In this document: piece by piece, positions 45,658-55,093 of the stretch | Layout of the letters: each line of letters begins with the position of its first letter | How positions within the stretch are numbered: the first letter of the stretch is position 1 | NCBI GenBank assembly: GCA_025362315.1 | Contig: JANYGP010000075.1 | Coordinates: 101,480 to 165,479, forward strand | Source: Polaromonas sp. | GTDB taxonomy: Bacteria; Pseudomonadota; Gammaproteobacteria; Burkholderiales; Burkholderiaceae_C | Reading direction: 5' to 3' | Length of the DNA stretch: 64,000 bases | Program-made: the position numbers and the translations under genes | The notes under the pieces: generated by a model | Database searches by the model: none | Told to the model about the DNA's origin: nothing | Seen by the model: the letters and a program-made list of their open reading frames with translations, nothing else

Positions 45658-46347
45658 ATCAAACACCAACACCTCGGCATCTTCTCCTTCACCCAACTGC
45701 AACTGGCTTTCAGCTGACAGCAAAGCAGCATCGCCTCCAGCAAGATGCATACCATTGACATGCAAACTTCCGCTGACCAGATGAATATAAGTTTTTCGCG
45801 CTGAATTCAAGGGCAGCAAAGTGGTTTCCTGCCCGGTAAACAGGCCGGCGTAAATTTTGGCATCTGCATGAATGGTGACCGAACCATCGGCGCCATCATT
45901 GGAAGCCACCAGGCGCAGCTTGCCACGCTTGCCAGCATCAGCAAATGTTTTTTGTTCATAGCCAGGCGCAATGCCTTTGACATTTGGCTCGATCCAGATC
46001 TGCAAAAAATGTGTGGTCTGGCCTTCAGCGTGATTGAATTCACTGTGCTGCACACCTGAGCCGGCGCTCATGCGCTGCACATCACCGGGAGGAATACCCT
46101 TGACGTTGCCCATGCTGTCTTTGTGCGCCAGCTTGCCTGATATTACGTAGCTGATGATTTCCATGTCTTTGTGTCCATGCGTGCCAAATCCGCTGCCTGG
46201 CGCAATCTGGTCCTCATTGATAACGCGCAGGTTGCCAAAACCCATGTGCTTTTCGTCGTAATAACCTGCAAAAGAAAACGAATGGAAAGACTTGAGCCAG
46301 CCATGGTCTGCCTGGCCGCGCTCTTGCGATTTGCGTAATGTGATCAT
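45646..46347 (-). CDS. Pirin family protein (quercetinase-like cupin)
   Basis: A 233-residue bicupin protein. The metal-binding cupin has FGTHGHKDMEIISYVISG with the His-His-Glu ligands, followed by GDVQRMSAGSGVQHSEFNH. The N-terminus is ITLRKSQERGQADHGWLKSFHSFSFAGYYD. Pirins such as YhhW degrade quercetin or act as redox-sensing co-regulators. ATG 46347 is preferred over an upstream TTG (46362). A divergent LysR gene probably controls it. Confidence 0.93.
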   Translation of the reverse strand: MITLRKSQERGQADHGWLKSFHSFSFAGYYDEKHMGFGNLRVINEDQIAPGSGFGTHGHKDMEIISYVISGKLAHKDSMGNVKGIPPGDVQRMSAGSGVQHSEFNHAEGQTTHFLQIWIEPNVKGIAPGYEQKTFADAGKRGKLRLVASNDGADGSVTIHADAKIYAGLFTGQETTLLPLNSARKTYIHLVSGSLHVNGMHLAGGDAALLSAESQLQLGEGEDAEVLVFDLAA

Positions 46348-46458
46348 GCGGCTTCTTTTCAATTTGATTGTGGAGTTTTAACTGTAAAAGTTTGAGAATC
46401 TTCATGATTGTTTCCATCTGATGACATCATTCAATTAATTTGAACAATCGAGCTACTT

Positions 46459-47382
46459 ATGAAACAAAAAATTATCCGCAATGTGCTGACGCCTGAAACC
46501 CTTGGCCTGATCGATGCTGCGCACCGAACTGGCAGCATGGCCGCTGCGGCGCGTGAGCTGGGCGTGGTGCCCAGTGCGCTGACCTACCGCATTCGCAGGG
46601 TTGAAGATGCACTGGACGTGCTGCTGTTTGACAGGTCATCACGGCAGGCCAGGCTGACCGAAGCAGGCAAGGAGCTGCTGCGCGAAGGCAATCGTGTGTT
46701 GATCGAACTGGATGCCATCGCCAATCGCGTCAAGCGTGTGGCTACAGGCTGGGAGCCACAACTAACGCTTTCGGTGGACAGCATTATTTCCCGCAGCACG
46801 GTGATGGAGCTGTGCGAAGCGTTTTTTGCACTCAAGCCACCTACGCGTTTGAAGATCAGGGAAGAGGCGCTGTCGGGGACTTTGCAGGCGTTGACGTCAG
46901 GCCAGGCAGACCTGGCGATTGGCGTTTCAATGGAGGCCGGAACACACCAGGACCTGCAAAGCAAGGTCTTGGGCAACACGCAGTTTGTGTATGCCGTTGC
47001 GCCGCACCATCCACTGGCCAGGGCCCAAGAGCCGATCACCAACAATGTGATGCAGGCGCACCGAGTCGTGGCAGTAGCCGACTCCGTACAGCGCGGCAGC
47101 GGTGTGACGATTGGCCTGCTCGGCGGGCAGGATGTGTTTACAGTACCCGGCATGCTGGCCAAGCTTGACGCGCAAATGCGCGGTCTGGGTGGCGGGTTTT
47201 TACCTGAGTACCTTGCCAGGCCGCACATTGAAGCAGGTCGGCTGGTTGAAAAAAAAGTAACGCCAAAGCCGCGCGTGATGCGGGTCAGCTATGCCTGGCG
47301 CGCTACAGACGGCAAGGCCCTGCACTGGTGGCTCAAGCAACTGGAAACCACCAGAACACGCAGCGCACTTCTTGAAAGGTGA
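46459..47382 (+). CDS. LysR-type transcriptional regulator, divergent from pirin
   Basis: A 307-residue regulator. The DNA-binding domain (residues 14-70) contains TLGLIDAAHRTGSMAAAARELG and PSALTYRIRRVEDALDVLLFDR. The effector domain has PQLTLSVDSIISRSTVMEL and QADLAIGVSMEAG. It shares a 111-bp divergent promoter region with the pirin gene, the classical LysR target arrangement. A 16-bp direct duplication spans its stop codon. Confidence 0.93.
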   Translation: MKQKIIRNVLTPETLGLIDAAHRTGSMAAAARELGVVPSALTYRIRRVEDALDVLLFDRSSRQARLTEAGKELLREGNRVLIELDAIANRVKRVATGWEPQLTLSVDSIISRSTVMELCEAFFALKPPTRLKIREEALSGTLQALTSGQADLAIGVSMEAGTHQDLQSKVLGNTQFVYAVAPHHPLARAQEPITNNVMQAHRVVAVADSVQRGSGVTIGLLGGQDVFTVPGMLAKLDAQMRGLGGGFLPEYLARPHIEAGRLVEKKVTPKPRVMRVSYAWRATDGKALHWWLKQLETTRTRSALLER

Positions 47383-47403
47383 TCACTTTGAAAGGTGATC
47401 ACT
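47372..47403. repeat. 16-bp tandem duplication across a LysR stop codon
   Basis: TTGAAAGGTGATCACT occurs twice in direct succession (47372 and 47388) followed by TTG. The first unit contains the final Glu-Arg and TGA of the regulator. Each unit holds the palindrome GTGATCAC. Confidence 0.93.
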
Positions 47404-47476
47404 TTGTCGTTTAGAGTACATTGACAGCAACTCCGTCAAGCCTGCTTCATCGCCAACAAAAAAACATCAAAACATC

Positions 47477-48547
47477 ATGACAAAACAGACTGCAACTTCA
47501 AAACCACCCGCGCCGTCCCGCCACATTGCGGTCATTGGCGCGGGCATTGCCGGCATGGCCTGCGCCCGCACACTGGCACAAGCGGGTCACCGGGTCGCAG
47601 TGTTTGAAAAAAGTCGGGGAGCCGGTGGTCGCATGTCGACCCGCAGTAGCGAATTTGGCAGTTTTGACCACGGCGCCCAGTACTTTACTGTGCGCGATGC
47701 ACGCTTTGAAAAGGCGTTGGCCACCAGTCCCGAGATTGTCAGGCGCTGGAGCGCCAACACCGTGCGCATACTGGACGAGGCAGGCCGCGTGGTCGCATCC
47801 AGTTTGCCGCCGAAAGAAGCGCATTGGGTGGCCACACCCGGCATGAATGCGCTGGTCAGGCATTGGGCCGAGCCCTTGCAAAACCGCGGACAAATTCATT
47901 TTGAAACCCAGGTCACGCGCATCCAGAAAGATGTGCTGTCGCCCCAGCGATGGCAATTGCAAACCGAAGGACCAGACACTGCGGCTGTGCAATCCGGCTT
48001 TGATGCCGTGGTGATGGCCGTCCCGTCGGTACAGGCCCACGCTTTGCTGATGTCGTCCCAGGTTGCCAAGCCATTGATCAGTGAAATTGGCAAAGTCAGC
48101 GTGGCCCCGTGCTGGACCTTGATGCTGGCCTTTCCGCAAGCTTCGCAGCCCAATTTGCCGCATTTGGGACCCCAGTGGAACGCTGCCCGCAGCACGCACC
48201 ACCGCATTGCCTGGCTGGCTCGCGAATCGTCCAAACCCGGGCGCGGCGGCGTTGAGCGCTGGACGGTACAGGCCAGCCCGGATTGGTCAGAGCGCCACCT
48301 CGAAGACAACGCTGAGCGCGTCAAGGCCAAGCTTCTCAAAGCTTTTACGGAGGTCACCGGCATCCGCGCCCAACCACCATTTGCCGAGGTGCACCGCTGG
48401 CGGTATGCGCAAACCACCGAGCCATTGGGCAAAAGCCATTTGTGGGACGCCCAACTCGGCATTGGTGCATGCGGCGACTGGTGCCTGGGCCATCGGGTTG
48501 AAGACGGGTTTGTGTCCGGTCTGGAGCTGGCACTCGCCGTCTTGTAG
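47477..48547 (+). CDS. FAD-dependent oxidoreductase, renalase-like
   Basis: A 356-residue flavoprotein of the NAD(P)/FAD amine-oxidase/renalase group. The dinucleotide motif is [36 protein letters not shown] across residues 17-52, followed by [12 protein letters not shown]. The C-terminal FAD segment is [22 protein letters not shown] 16-residue Pro/Thr-rich leader precedes the fold. Bacterial renalases recycle isomeric NAD(P)H; the role here is unproven. Confidence 0.9.
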   Translation: MTKQTATSKPPAPSRHIAVIGAGIAGMACARTLAQAGHRVAVFEKSRGAGGRMSTRSSEFGSFDHGAQYFTVRDARFEKALATSPEIVRRWSANTVRILDEAGRVVASSLPPKEAHWVATPGMNALVRHWAEPLQNRGQIHFETQVTRIQKDVLSPQRWQLQTEGPDTAAVQSGFDAVVMAVPSVQAHALLMSSQVAKPLISEIGKVSVAPCWTLMLAFPQASQPNLPHLGPQWNAARSTHHRIAWLARESSKPGRGGVERWTVQASPDWSERHLEDNAERVKAKLLKAFTEVTGIRAQPPFAEVHRWRYAQTTEPLGKSHLWDAQLGIGACGDWCLGHRVEDGFVSGLELALAVL

Positions 48548-48559
48548 AGAATGGTCGGG

Positions 48560-48589
48560 GCAATAGCAATAGCAATAGCAATAGCAATC
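48560..48589. repeat. Hexanucleotide simple repeat before gluQ
   Basis: GCAATA repeats four times (48560-48583) and ends with GCAATC. It lies 69 bases before the gluQ start, possibly in its promoter or leader. Confidence 0.9.
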
Positions 48590-48657
48590 GCGATCGCGCA
48601 TCAACCAGCCGCCCTGTTAACCCAACGGCCCTCTCTGGAAGAAATGAGCAACACCTA

Positions 48658-49599
48658 GTGAGTGACAGTGAGGGCTATGTCGGCAGGTTTGCGCCCTCAC
48701 CCACCGGGCCTCTCCATTCAGGCTCGCTGGTGGCAGCGTTTGCCAGCTGGCTGGACGCCAAAGCCCATGGCGGCCAGTGGCTGGTGCGGATTGAAGATGT
48801 TGACACACCGCGCTGCATTGCAGGCGCAGACAAAATCATCTTGCAGCAACTGGCGGCATGTGGTTTGCATCCGGATGCGCCGCCTGTCTACCAGTCGCAA
48901 CGCAGCAACCATTACCAGAGCCTTCTGGACCAGCTCATCACGCAATCACAAGCCTACGCATGCGGCTGCTCGCGACTGGACATTGAATGCGCCATTGCTG
49001 GATCAGGTCAAAAGCGTCGCCGCCATGACGAACTGATTTACCCAGGCACTTGCCGCAACGGTTTAAATGGCAAAAATGCCCGTTCCTGGCGGTTCCTGAC
49101 TGATTCTCAAGCATCAAATTCGCCTTTAGCCCAAGAAATACGGGCGCAAGCAGCTCCTGATTCAGTAGCAAATAACGTCACCTGGACAGACCGCTTGTTG
49201 GGCCAACAGCAGCAAAATGTCTGCAGTGAAGTCGGTGACTTTGTGCTCAAGCGTGCAGACGGCTTGTGGTCGTACCAACTGGCTGTGGTGGCAGACGATG
49301 CGGCCCAAGGCGTTACCCACATTGTTCGCGGCCAGGACCTGGCAGACAACACGCCGCGGCAAATTTTGCTGCAACGCGCGCTGGGTTTGCCGCACCCTCA
49401 GTACCTGCACGCGCCGCTGGTACTGGGCACAAATGGGGAGAAGCTGTCCAAACAAAATGGTGCGCAGGCGCTTGACTCCGGGCAGCCACTGCTGGCACTG
49501 CACTCAGCAGCACTGGCACTTGGCTATCACATTCGGGCGGATTCTGTGACCGAATTCCTCAATGTTGCCCTGCACGCCTGGCGTGCAGATCTACAATAA
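48658..49599 (+). CDS. gluQ: Glutamyl-Q tRNA(Asp) synthetase
   Basis: A 313-residue GluRS paralogue that attaches glutamate to queuosine in tRNA(Asp). It lacks the anticodon-binding domain. The HIGH-type signature is [15 protein letters not shown], with RIEDVDTPR next. The zinc-binding Cys cluster includes YACGCSR and PGTCR. The KMSKS-like motif is [11 protein letters not shown] start at 48658 is used. A family A repeat inserts about 17 residues (155-171), between [14 protein letters not shown] and VTWTDRLLG, on the plus strand in reverse orientation. Confidence 0.95.
   Translation: MSDSEGYVGRFAPSPTGPLHSGSLVAAFASWLDAKAHGGQWLVRIEDVDTPRCIAGADKIILQQLAACGLHPDAPPVYQSQRSNHYQSLLDQLITQSQAYACGCSRLDIECAIAGSGQKRRRHDELIYPGTCRNGLNGKNARSWRFLTDSQASNSPLAQEIRAQAAPDSVANNVTWTDRLLGQQQQNVCSEVGDFVLKRADGLWSYQLAVVADDAAQGVTHIVRGQDLADNTPRQILLQRALGLPHPQYLHAPLVLGTNGEKLSKQNGAQALDSGQPLLALHSAALALGYHIRADSVTEFLNVALHAWRADLQ
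49121..49170 (-). repeat. Family A dispersed repeat, in-frame copy in gluQ
   Basis: CGCCTTTAGCCCAAGAAATA, then CGGGCGCAAGCAGCTCCTG and TTCAGTAGCA, a reverse-oriented copy. Its translation lies between PLAQEI and DSVANNV and keeps the frame. Confidence 0.8.
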
Positions 49600-49613
49600 G
49601 AACACGTAACTAT

Positions 49614-51581
49614 TTGGGTCGAAGAGTGGATAAATTTTTGTTCTTTTATCGCTGGAGGCAATTGCATTTAAGCAGTCTTGCGAGAATTGCCCCGTTTTTT
49701 GTCACATTGACTTTCGCAGCAGCTGCGGTAGCCCAGGTTTGCGCCACACCAGGCAAAGACAGCGCAATCGCCTCTATCGCTGGTGTCGTCAACACCTACC
49801 ATGCGGGCGGTACAGGTTCCGTGCCAGCGGGTGCGACGTCAATTCCTGTTGGGGTCGCTTCCCCCGTGGGTGCTGCGCCCATAGCTCCCGGCGACTTGCT
49901 GATCTTGATGCAAATGCAGGGTGCGCAAATCGACAGCTCCAACAGCGACTGCTACGGCGATGGCGCGGGCACGGCCGGTTGCACAACCCGCACCACGACC
50001 AGTGCGTCCTACGCAGGCGGAAATCTGCCCACCAATTATTCGGCCGGCAACTGGGAGTATTGCACTGCAACCAGCAGTGCTGGCGCGGTTGTCGGCGTTG
50101 CCTGCGCGGGTGCAGGCGGCGGCACACTCAATGCCTACCAGAGCATCCTTTCAACCGGCCCCGGCAGCAATGGCAGTTACAGGTACCAGGTGGTGCGTGT
50201 GCCGCAGTACGGCAATGTTGCCCTGACAGCTGACATAGTTCCGCTGGCCTGGAACGGCGTTGTCGGCGGCGTGCTGGGCTTGCAGGCAACAGGTGTGGTC
50301 ACGATGGCAGGCTTTAATTTCAACGCATCTGCGCGCGGGTTTCGTGGAGGCGGACAAACTTTTATAGAACCCTACGGCCCTTCGGTTTTAGACCCGGTAA
50401 ATGGTTCAACTTTTTACACCGCTGTGGTTGGCGGAGTTCCGGGTGGTGAACGCGAAGGCTCTTTCAAGGGAGAAGGCATTGCCGGCACGCCCCGGCTTGT
50501 TTACAACGGCACAGCACAAATAGACACACTGACCGACGGCATTAACGGCGGCTCCCGCGGACGTGGCGCACCAGGCAATGCAGGCGGCGGCGGCAACAAT
50601 CAGAATGCAGGCGGCGGTGGTGGCGGCAACGGCGGCTTGGGCGGCAGCGGTGGCGGTGGCTGGAATGATGTGTCCCGGCCTGTCACTTTTCGGGACTCTG
50701 GCGGGTTTGGCGGTGACGGGGCAAGCCGTGCTGGCAACAATCTGGCGCTCAGTGCATCGCGCCTGATCATGGGCGGCGGTGGCGGCGCTGGCCATGTGGA
50801 CGGTGGCGGAACAGCCTGTGACCTGGGCGGCTGGGGCGGCAATGGCGGGGGCGTTGTGATCGTGCGGGCCGCATCGCTTTCTGGTGCTGGCAGCTTGCTG
50901 GCAAATGGAAGCGACGGGTTTTTACCAAACATTTCCGGTAACTGCACCGATGCAGGCGGTGGTGCCGGTGCTGGCGGCACGGTGATTGCTGCAGTTGGCA
51001 CAGGCCTGGCTAGCAGATCGATACAGGTCAATGGCGGGACGGGTGCAAATTCTTATTACAGCCAGCACGGGCCAGGCGGCGGCGGCGGTGGCGGTGTGAG
51101 CTACTACAACAGCACGGGAGGCGCGCCAGCTGCTGCAGCAAACGGCGGTGTCAACGGTCTTGACCGGGGCAATGCGCCACCTGCACCACCAGCGCCGTGG
51201 TTTGCAACTGCAGGCGCTGTATCTGCGCTCAACACATCCATAACGACGTTTACCAACGCATGCTCAACTGCGCTTGCCGTCAGCAAAACCAACAACACCA
51301 CCAGCGTGACCGCTGGCGGCACCACCAGCTACACGGTAACTTTTATCAACACTGGCTTTACAGCAGCAGACGGCAGCATTGCCAAAGATGTTCCAGGCGC
51401 AGGCCTGGTTTGTAGCGTCGCGTCGTGCACGGCTTCTTCAACACCTATTGCGGCAAGCTGCCCAGCGCCCGCACAATGGCCCAATCTTCTGTCACCGGGC
51501 GGCCTGCTGCTGCCTGGTTTTCCTGCCATTGGCACCATTACTTTTGTGGTGAACTGCGATGTAACTGCAACTGGAACCTGA
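49614..51581 (+). CDS. Large glycine-rich surface protein with C-terminal DUF11-like domain
   Basis: A 655-residue exported protein. After a signal peptide ([18 protein letters not shown]) comes a beta-rich region ([20 protein letters not shown]), then a Gly/Asn-rich stretch at residues about 305-500 with repeated GGGG runs. The end ([29 protein letters not shown]) matches a DUF11/conserved-repeat domain with Cys pairs. It is probably anchored or released at the cell surface, acting as an adhesin- or matrix-like protein. Start could be TTG 49614 or GTG 49626; neither has a good Shine-Dalgarno site. It lies five bases before trmB. Confidence 0.75.
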   Translation: MGRRVDKFLFFYRWRQLHLSSLARIAPFFVTLTFAAAAVAQVCATPGKDSAIASIAGVVNTYHAGGTGSVPAGATSIPVGVASPVGAAPIAPGDLLILMQMQGAQIDSSNSDCYGDGAGTAGCTTRTTTSASYAGGNLPTNYSAGNWEYCTATSSAGAVVGVACAGAGGGTLNAYQSILSTGPGSNGSYRYQVVRVPQYGNVALTADIVPLAWNGVVGGVLGLQATGVVTMAGFNFNASARGFRGGGQTFIEPYGPSVLDPVNGSTFYTAVVGGVPGGEREGSFKGEGIAGTPRLVYNGTAQIDTLTDGINGGSRGRGAPGNAGGGGNNQNAGGGGGGNGGLGGSGGGGWNDVSRPVTFRDSGGFGGDGASRAGNNLALSASRLIMGGGGGAGHVDGGGTACDLGGWGGNGGGVVIVRAASLSGAGSLLANGSDGFLPNISGNCTDAGGGAGAGGTVIAAVGTGLASRSIQVNGGTGANSYYSQHGPGGGGGGGVSYYNSTGGAPAAAANGGVNGLDRGNAPPAPPAPWFATAGAVSALNTSITTFTNACSTALAVSKTNNTTSVTAGGTTSYTVTFINTGFTAADGSIAKDVPGAGLVCSVASCTASSTPIAASCPAPAQWPNLLSPGGLLLPGFPAIGTITFVVNCDVTATGT

Positions 51582-51585
51582 AATT

Positions 51586-52356
51586 TTGGCCACTTTTCTC
51601 GTTCCAGCTGCTGCGCCACCTGACAATTTGCCCTACCCTGCCCGCACTATCCGAAGTTTCGTTCGTCGCACTGGCCGTACAACTGCCGGACAAGCCCGCG
51701 CTTTTGACTCGATTGGGCCGGAGGTTCTTATTCCATATGCGCATGCAGCTCTTGATTTGGTAGCAGTTTTCAAGCGTGACGCTCTTGTCATTCTGGAAAT
51801 AGGTTTCGGTATGGGGGAAGCCACAGCGCAGATTGCAGCAGGCAAGCCAGAGACAAATTTTTTGTGCTGCGAGGTGCATACACCTGGCGTGGGTGCTTTG
51901 CTCAAAAGAATCGAAGAGCAAAACCTGGTCAATATCCGCATCCTGCAGCATGATGCAGTTGAGGTGATTGACCACATGCTTGCGCCTGGCGTTCTTGCCG
52001 GCATTCACATTTTTTTTCCGGACCCCTGGCACAAGAAAAAGCACAACAAACGCCGGCTGATTCAAGCCCCGTTGATTGCCAAACTTGCCGCGCGCCTGAA
52101 GCCTGGCGGCTACCTGCACTGCGCGACTGACTGGCAGCCGTATGCAGTGCAAATTCTGGAGGTACTCAGTGCCGAGCCAATGCTGGCAAATACATCGCCT
52201 GATGGTTTCGCCCCCAGGCCCGACTACCGCCCGCTGACTAAGTTCGAAAACCGGGGCATCAAGCTGGGGCATGGCGTGTGGGATGTGGTGTTTGAGCGTC
52301 GATTCCAATTGGAGTCTTCACAACTGAAGTCCCCTCGCCCCCCGGAAGAAGGCTAG
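51586..52356 (+). CDS. trmB: tRNA (guanine-N7-)-methyltransferase
   Basis: Methylates G46 of tRNA. The 256-residue protein has the SAM motif [28 protein letters not shown], and the family-defining [18 protein letters not shown] followed by [13 protein letters not shown] start at 51586 is the only in-frame initiator near the conserved N-terminus. The last 13 residues ([13 protein letters not shown]) lie beyond the usual VFERR end and are encoded by a family B repeat fragment. Confidence 0.94.
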   Translation: MATFLVPAAAPPDNLPYPARTIRSFVRRTGRTTAGQARAFDSIGPEVLIPYAHAALDLVAVFKRDALVILEIGFGMGEATAQIAAGKPETNFLCCEVHTPGVGALLKRIEEQNLVNIRILQHDAVEVIDHMLAPGVLAGIHIFFPDPWHKKKHNKRRLIQAPLIAKLAARLKPGGYLHCATDWQPYAVQILEVLSAEPMLANTSPDGFAPRPDYRPLTKFENRGIKLGHGVWDVVFERRFQLESSQLKSPRPPEEG

Positions 52357-52366
52357 GGTGAGGGCT
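52331..52366. repeat. Short family B repeat at the trmB - pseudouridine synthase junction
   Basis: CCCCTCGCCCCCCGGAAGAAGG with GCTAGGGTGAGGGC, the two ends of a family B element with little interior. It encodes the trmB C-terminus and supplies the GTG start of the next gene. Confidence 0.7.
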
Positions 52367-53287
52367 GCCCCCACACCCAGCCCCTTAACGCCAACCCACC
52401 GCCTGCCCACACGCAACGGTGTCGGCCCGAGCTGCGTAGGCTTACTTGCAGGCACATGGCCCACCATCACTGATTTTTTGGTTGAGCGATTTCCGGCAAT
52501 CGGTCGTGACGTGTGGCTTGAGCGCATGGCCAGCAATTTGGTAATGGACGAATTTGGTGAACTGGTCACGCCCGAACGCCCCTACCCCGGCCACATGCGC
52601 ATTTACTACTACCGCGCTGTTGATGTTGAAGCGCGGATTCCGTTTGAAGAAGCGGTGTTGTTTCAGGACGCGCATCTGGTCGTCGCAGACAAACCGCACT
52701 TTTTACCGGTCACGCCATCGGGTCACTACCTTCAGGAAACCCTTCTGGTGCGGCTAAAAAAACGACTTGGCATCGATACGCTTATCCCAATTCACCGCAT
52801 TGACCGCGAAACCGCCGGGCTGGTGCTCTTCGGTATTCAGCCACTTGAACGCAATGCGTACCAGAAGTTGTTCAGGGATCACGCGGTGGAAAAAAACTAT
52901 GAAGCAATTGCACCGTGGCGCGCCGATTTGACATGGCCGACAACGCGCACAAGCAGAATCGTTGAAGGCGAGCCGTTTTTCAGGCAACGTGAAGTGCCAG
53001 GCGTACCAAACAGCGAAACGCTGATCAATTTTCTTGAAAAAAGCGGCAACTGTGCCAGATACACACTGCGCCCGATTTCAGGTAAAAAACACCAGTTGCG
53101 CGTACACATGAACGCACTCGGCTTGCCAATTTTGAATGACCGCATGTACCCGCCTGTAGCAGACACGCCGGAGGACAACTACCAACAGCCATTGCAACTG
53201 CTGGCCAAGTCGATTGCTTTTACCGACCCGGTGACGGGGGAAGCAAGGCGGTTTGAAAGCCGCCTCAGTTTGAACTTCAGACCTTGA
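52358..53287 (+). CDS. RluA-family pseudouridine synthase
   Basis: A 309-residue synthase that isomerises uridine in rRNA or tRNA. The catalytic region is LIPIHRIDRETAGLVLFG with the Asp, preceded by VLFQDAHLVVADKPHFLPVTPSG. KKHQLRVHMNALGLPILND is the second family motif. An N-terminal S4-like segment (WPTITDFLVERFPAIGRDVWLERM) precedes the catalytic domain. GTG 52358 lies in a family B repeat; the exact start and target uridine are uncertain. Confidence 0.9.
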   Translation: MRAAPTPSPLTPTHRLPTRNGVGPSCVGLLAGTWPTITDFLVERFPAIGRDVWLERMASNLVMDEFGELVTPERPYPGHMRIYYYRAVDVEARIPFEEAVLFQDAHLVVADKPHFLPVTPSGHYLQETLLVRLKKRLGIDTLIPIHRIDRETAGLVLFGIQPLERNAYQKLFRDHAVEKNYEAIAPWRADLTWPTTRTSRIVEGEPFFRQREVPGVPNSETLINFLEKSGNCARYTLRPISGKKHQLRVHMNALGLPILNDRMYPPVADTPEDNYQQPLQLLAKSIAFTDPVTGEARRFESRLSLNFRP

Positions 53288-54398
53288 TTTCTTTGGCTGT
53301 AATTTGGTACTTGAAATCATCCGGTGCGTAGGGGTCAAATCGGCCCGCGGCGTTTTCAGCCATCGGGTACATGAAAAAGCCAAGTACTTCGCCTTTTGAC
53401 TTGGGCAGCGCTATGTCGTGCGCTGTGTTGTAGGCCATCCAGTTGCCTTCCCAGCCACCAAACAATGCCTTGTTGACTGGGGCCACCACAGGATTGGTGA
53501 TGTTTTTGATCCAGTCGGCAGTCTCAAGCCGCATCACCTTGGCCACGTCGGCCGGGTCCATGGCCACCCAGCCGTAACCCTTCAAATACGCTTCAGAACG
53601 GCAATGCTGCGCGCCCTTGAGGCTGGCCGGGTTGCCCGACAACTCCTTGTAGCCGAAAGCCGAGGGCACAAGGCGAATGCCATACACATCACGTGCAGGC
53701 ACACCGACCGAGCGGCACAAACCCACAAACAAAGCATTCAGGTCAGCGCACTTGCCGCCCAGGTCGCCTGTTTCCAGCATGGTCTTGATGTCACCCACGC
53801 CGCAGCCGCGCACTTTGGGTTCACGGTAAGTGTTGGCCACAATCCAGTCGTAAATTTTTTGCGTTTTTTCAACGTCTGTCCTGGCGCCTTGCGTAGCGGC
53901 CAATGCTGTCTTGCGCACAATGCCATCGGTTGGAATCAGTTGGGTCGGGCGAGTGAAATATTTCAAGGTGCCGGTATCTTCAGCAACTGCAGTTTTTTGT
54001 GACCAGTCCACAGCGCGGCTTTGGGTTTGTACGCGGCTGGTCAACTCAACATAAGGCTTGATTTCCGTGGCGGGAAACTCGACATACAGCATCTTCGCGC
54101 CATCAACGCCGTCGCTGGTCATCAAGCCTGTGCCGTTGGTCGAAAAGCTGTTGTCCTGGCTGCGCTGGTAATCACTGTTGACTGATGGAACCGGCAACCA
54201 CACCTGGGTTGCGCCTTGCGGTTTGACAATGTCAATGCGGGTGGTGACATCAAAAGTGCGCCAGGCCCCGCTTTGCAGTGTGAAACTCCGGGCAGACGGT
54301 GATTGTGCAAAATTGATAGCAGGTAACGCCGACGTTATGGCGGCTACAGCTGTATTTTTTAATATAAGACGGCGATTGATTTGTCGAGCAATATTCAT
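53277..54398 (-). CDS. Exported transglutaminase-like protein
   Basis: A 373-residue protein with a possible twin-arginine signal (NRRLILKNTAVAAITSALPAINFAQ). The transglutaminase-like domain has the Cys in GGKCADLNALFVGLCRSVGVPAR, the His in AQHCRSEAYL and the Asp in GWVAMDPAD. The N-terminal region includes WRTFDVTTRIDIVKPQGATQVWLPVP. Bacterial members are mostly peptidases or peptide cross-linkers of unknown substrate. The next gene on the strand, a TlpA-like thioredoxin, is also exported. Confidence 0.87.
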   Translation of the reverse strand: MNIARQINRRLILKNTAVAAITSALPAINFAQSPSARSFTLQSGAWRTFDVTTRIDIVKPQGATQVWLPVPSVNSDYQRSQDNSFSTNGTGLMTSDGVDGAKMLYVEFPATEIKPYVELTSRVQTQSRAVDWSQKTAVAEDTGTLKYFTRPTQLIPTDGIVRKTALAATQGARTDVEKTQKIYDWIVANTYREPKVRGCGVGDIKTMLETGDLGGKCADLNALFVGLCRSVGVPARDVYGIRLVPSAFGYKELSGNPASLKGAQHCRSEAYLKGYGWVAMDPADVAKVMRLETADWIKNITNPVVAPVNKALFGGWEGNWMAYNTAHDIALPKSKGEVLGFFMYPMAENAAGRFDPYAPDDFKYQITAKEIKV

Positions 54399-54470
54399 GA
54401 AAACTCCGGAAGGTGGTGAGGGCAACGTGCATGGCGGCGTGTAAAAGTGCTGCCAGGTGTGGTGCCTGAA

Positions 54471-54986
54471 TTATCGCAGCAGCGTCTGAATCAAACGGCC
54501 TGAAGGGGCACTGGTCCAGTCCACTTCGCCCTTGATTCTGTGCTGCGGCTTGCCATGACGATCAAATGTCAGCGTGGTGGGAAAGACCTTGACACCCCAT
54601 CGCTCTGCAGCTTTGCCCTGCATGTCCAGCAGCACAGGCAGCATGACGCCAGTGGTCTTGGCAAACTGAAGTGCGCGCTGTGCTGTCTCTTTGAAATTAA
54701 CCGCAAGTACCAGCAATTTATCGTCACCGTAAATGTCAGATATTTGCTGCAGCGTCGGCATTTCAGAGCGGCATGGCTCGCACCAGCTGGCCCAAAAGTT
54801 CAGCATCACCGCGCGGCCCTTGAAGTCTTGAGGTGTCCATGTTTTGCCCATGAGGTCTACCAGAGAAAAACCAGCAGCAAGCCCTTGCCATGGCGTGACT
54901 TCGTAAGCTGACTGCGCCCAAAGGAATCGGCTGGGCACGCAGGCAAGCCCAGCGGCAGTTAATAAATATCGCCGATTTACAAACAT
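54471..54986 (-). CDS. Exported TlpA/ResA-like thiol-disulfide oxidoreductase
   Basis: A 171-residue thioredoxin-fold protein with an N-terminal signal (RRYLLTAAGLACVPSRFLWA). The active site is NFWASWCEPCRSEMP, then a cis-Pro segment VKVFPTTLTFDRHG. It is expected to reduce disulfides in the periplasm, for example for cytochrome c maturation. It lies 73 bases before the transglutaminase-like gene on the same strand. Confidence 0.92.
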   Translation of the reverse strand: MFVNRRYLLTAAGLACVPSRFLWAQSAYEVTPWQGLAAGFSLVDLMGKTWTPQDFKGRAVMLNFWASWCEPCRSEMPTLQQISDIYGDDKLLVLAVNFKETAQRALQFAKTTGVMLPVLLDMQGKAAERWGVKVFPTTLTFDRHGKPQHRIKGEVDWTSAPSGRLIQTLLR

Positions 54987-55009
54987 AAAATTATTGGAAA
55001 GTGCTTAAA

Positions 55010-55052
55010 AAGCATACATAACGGGCGCCAATTGCTACTTTTTCAATAGCTA
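55010..55052 (+). repeat. Degraded family A dispersed repeat
   Basis: Only ACGGGCGCC, TTGCTA and TCAATAGCT of the pattern remain. It lies between the TlpA-like gene and alaS, in a 107-bp gap. Confidence 0.4.
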
Positions 55053-55093
55053 TTGACGTATTTAAATCTTCAACTCACGGGCTCTTTATCTCT

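Noticed and set aside
51731..51770. Family A look-alike in trmB (ATGCGCATGCAGCTC and TAGCAG)
   Set aside because: The encoded residues correspond to the conserved TrmB segment before LEIGFGMG, so the similarity is better explained as native coding sequence.
54316..54355. Weak family A copy in the transglutaminase-like signal peptide
   Set aside because: Only ATAGC, CGCC and GGCTACAG match; too degraded to list as a feature, though noted with the DsrE-like finding.
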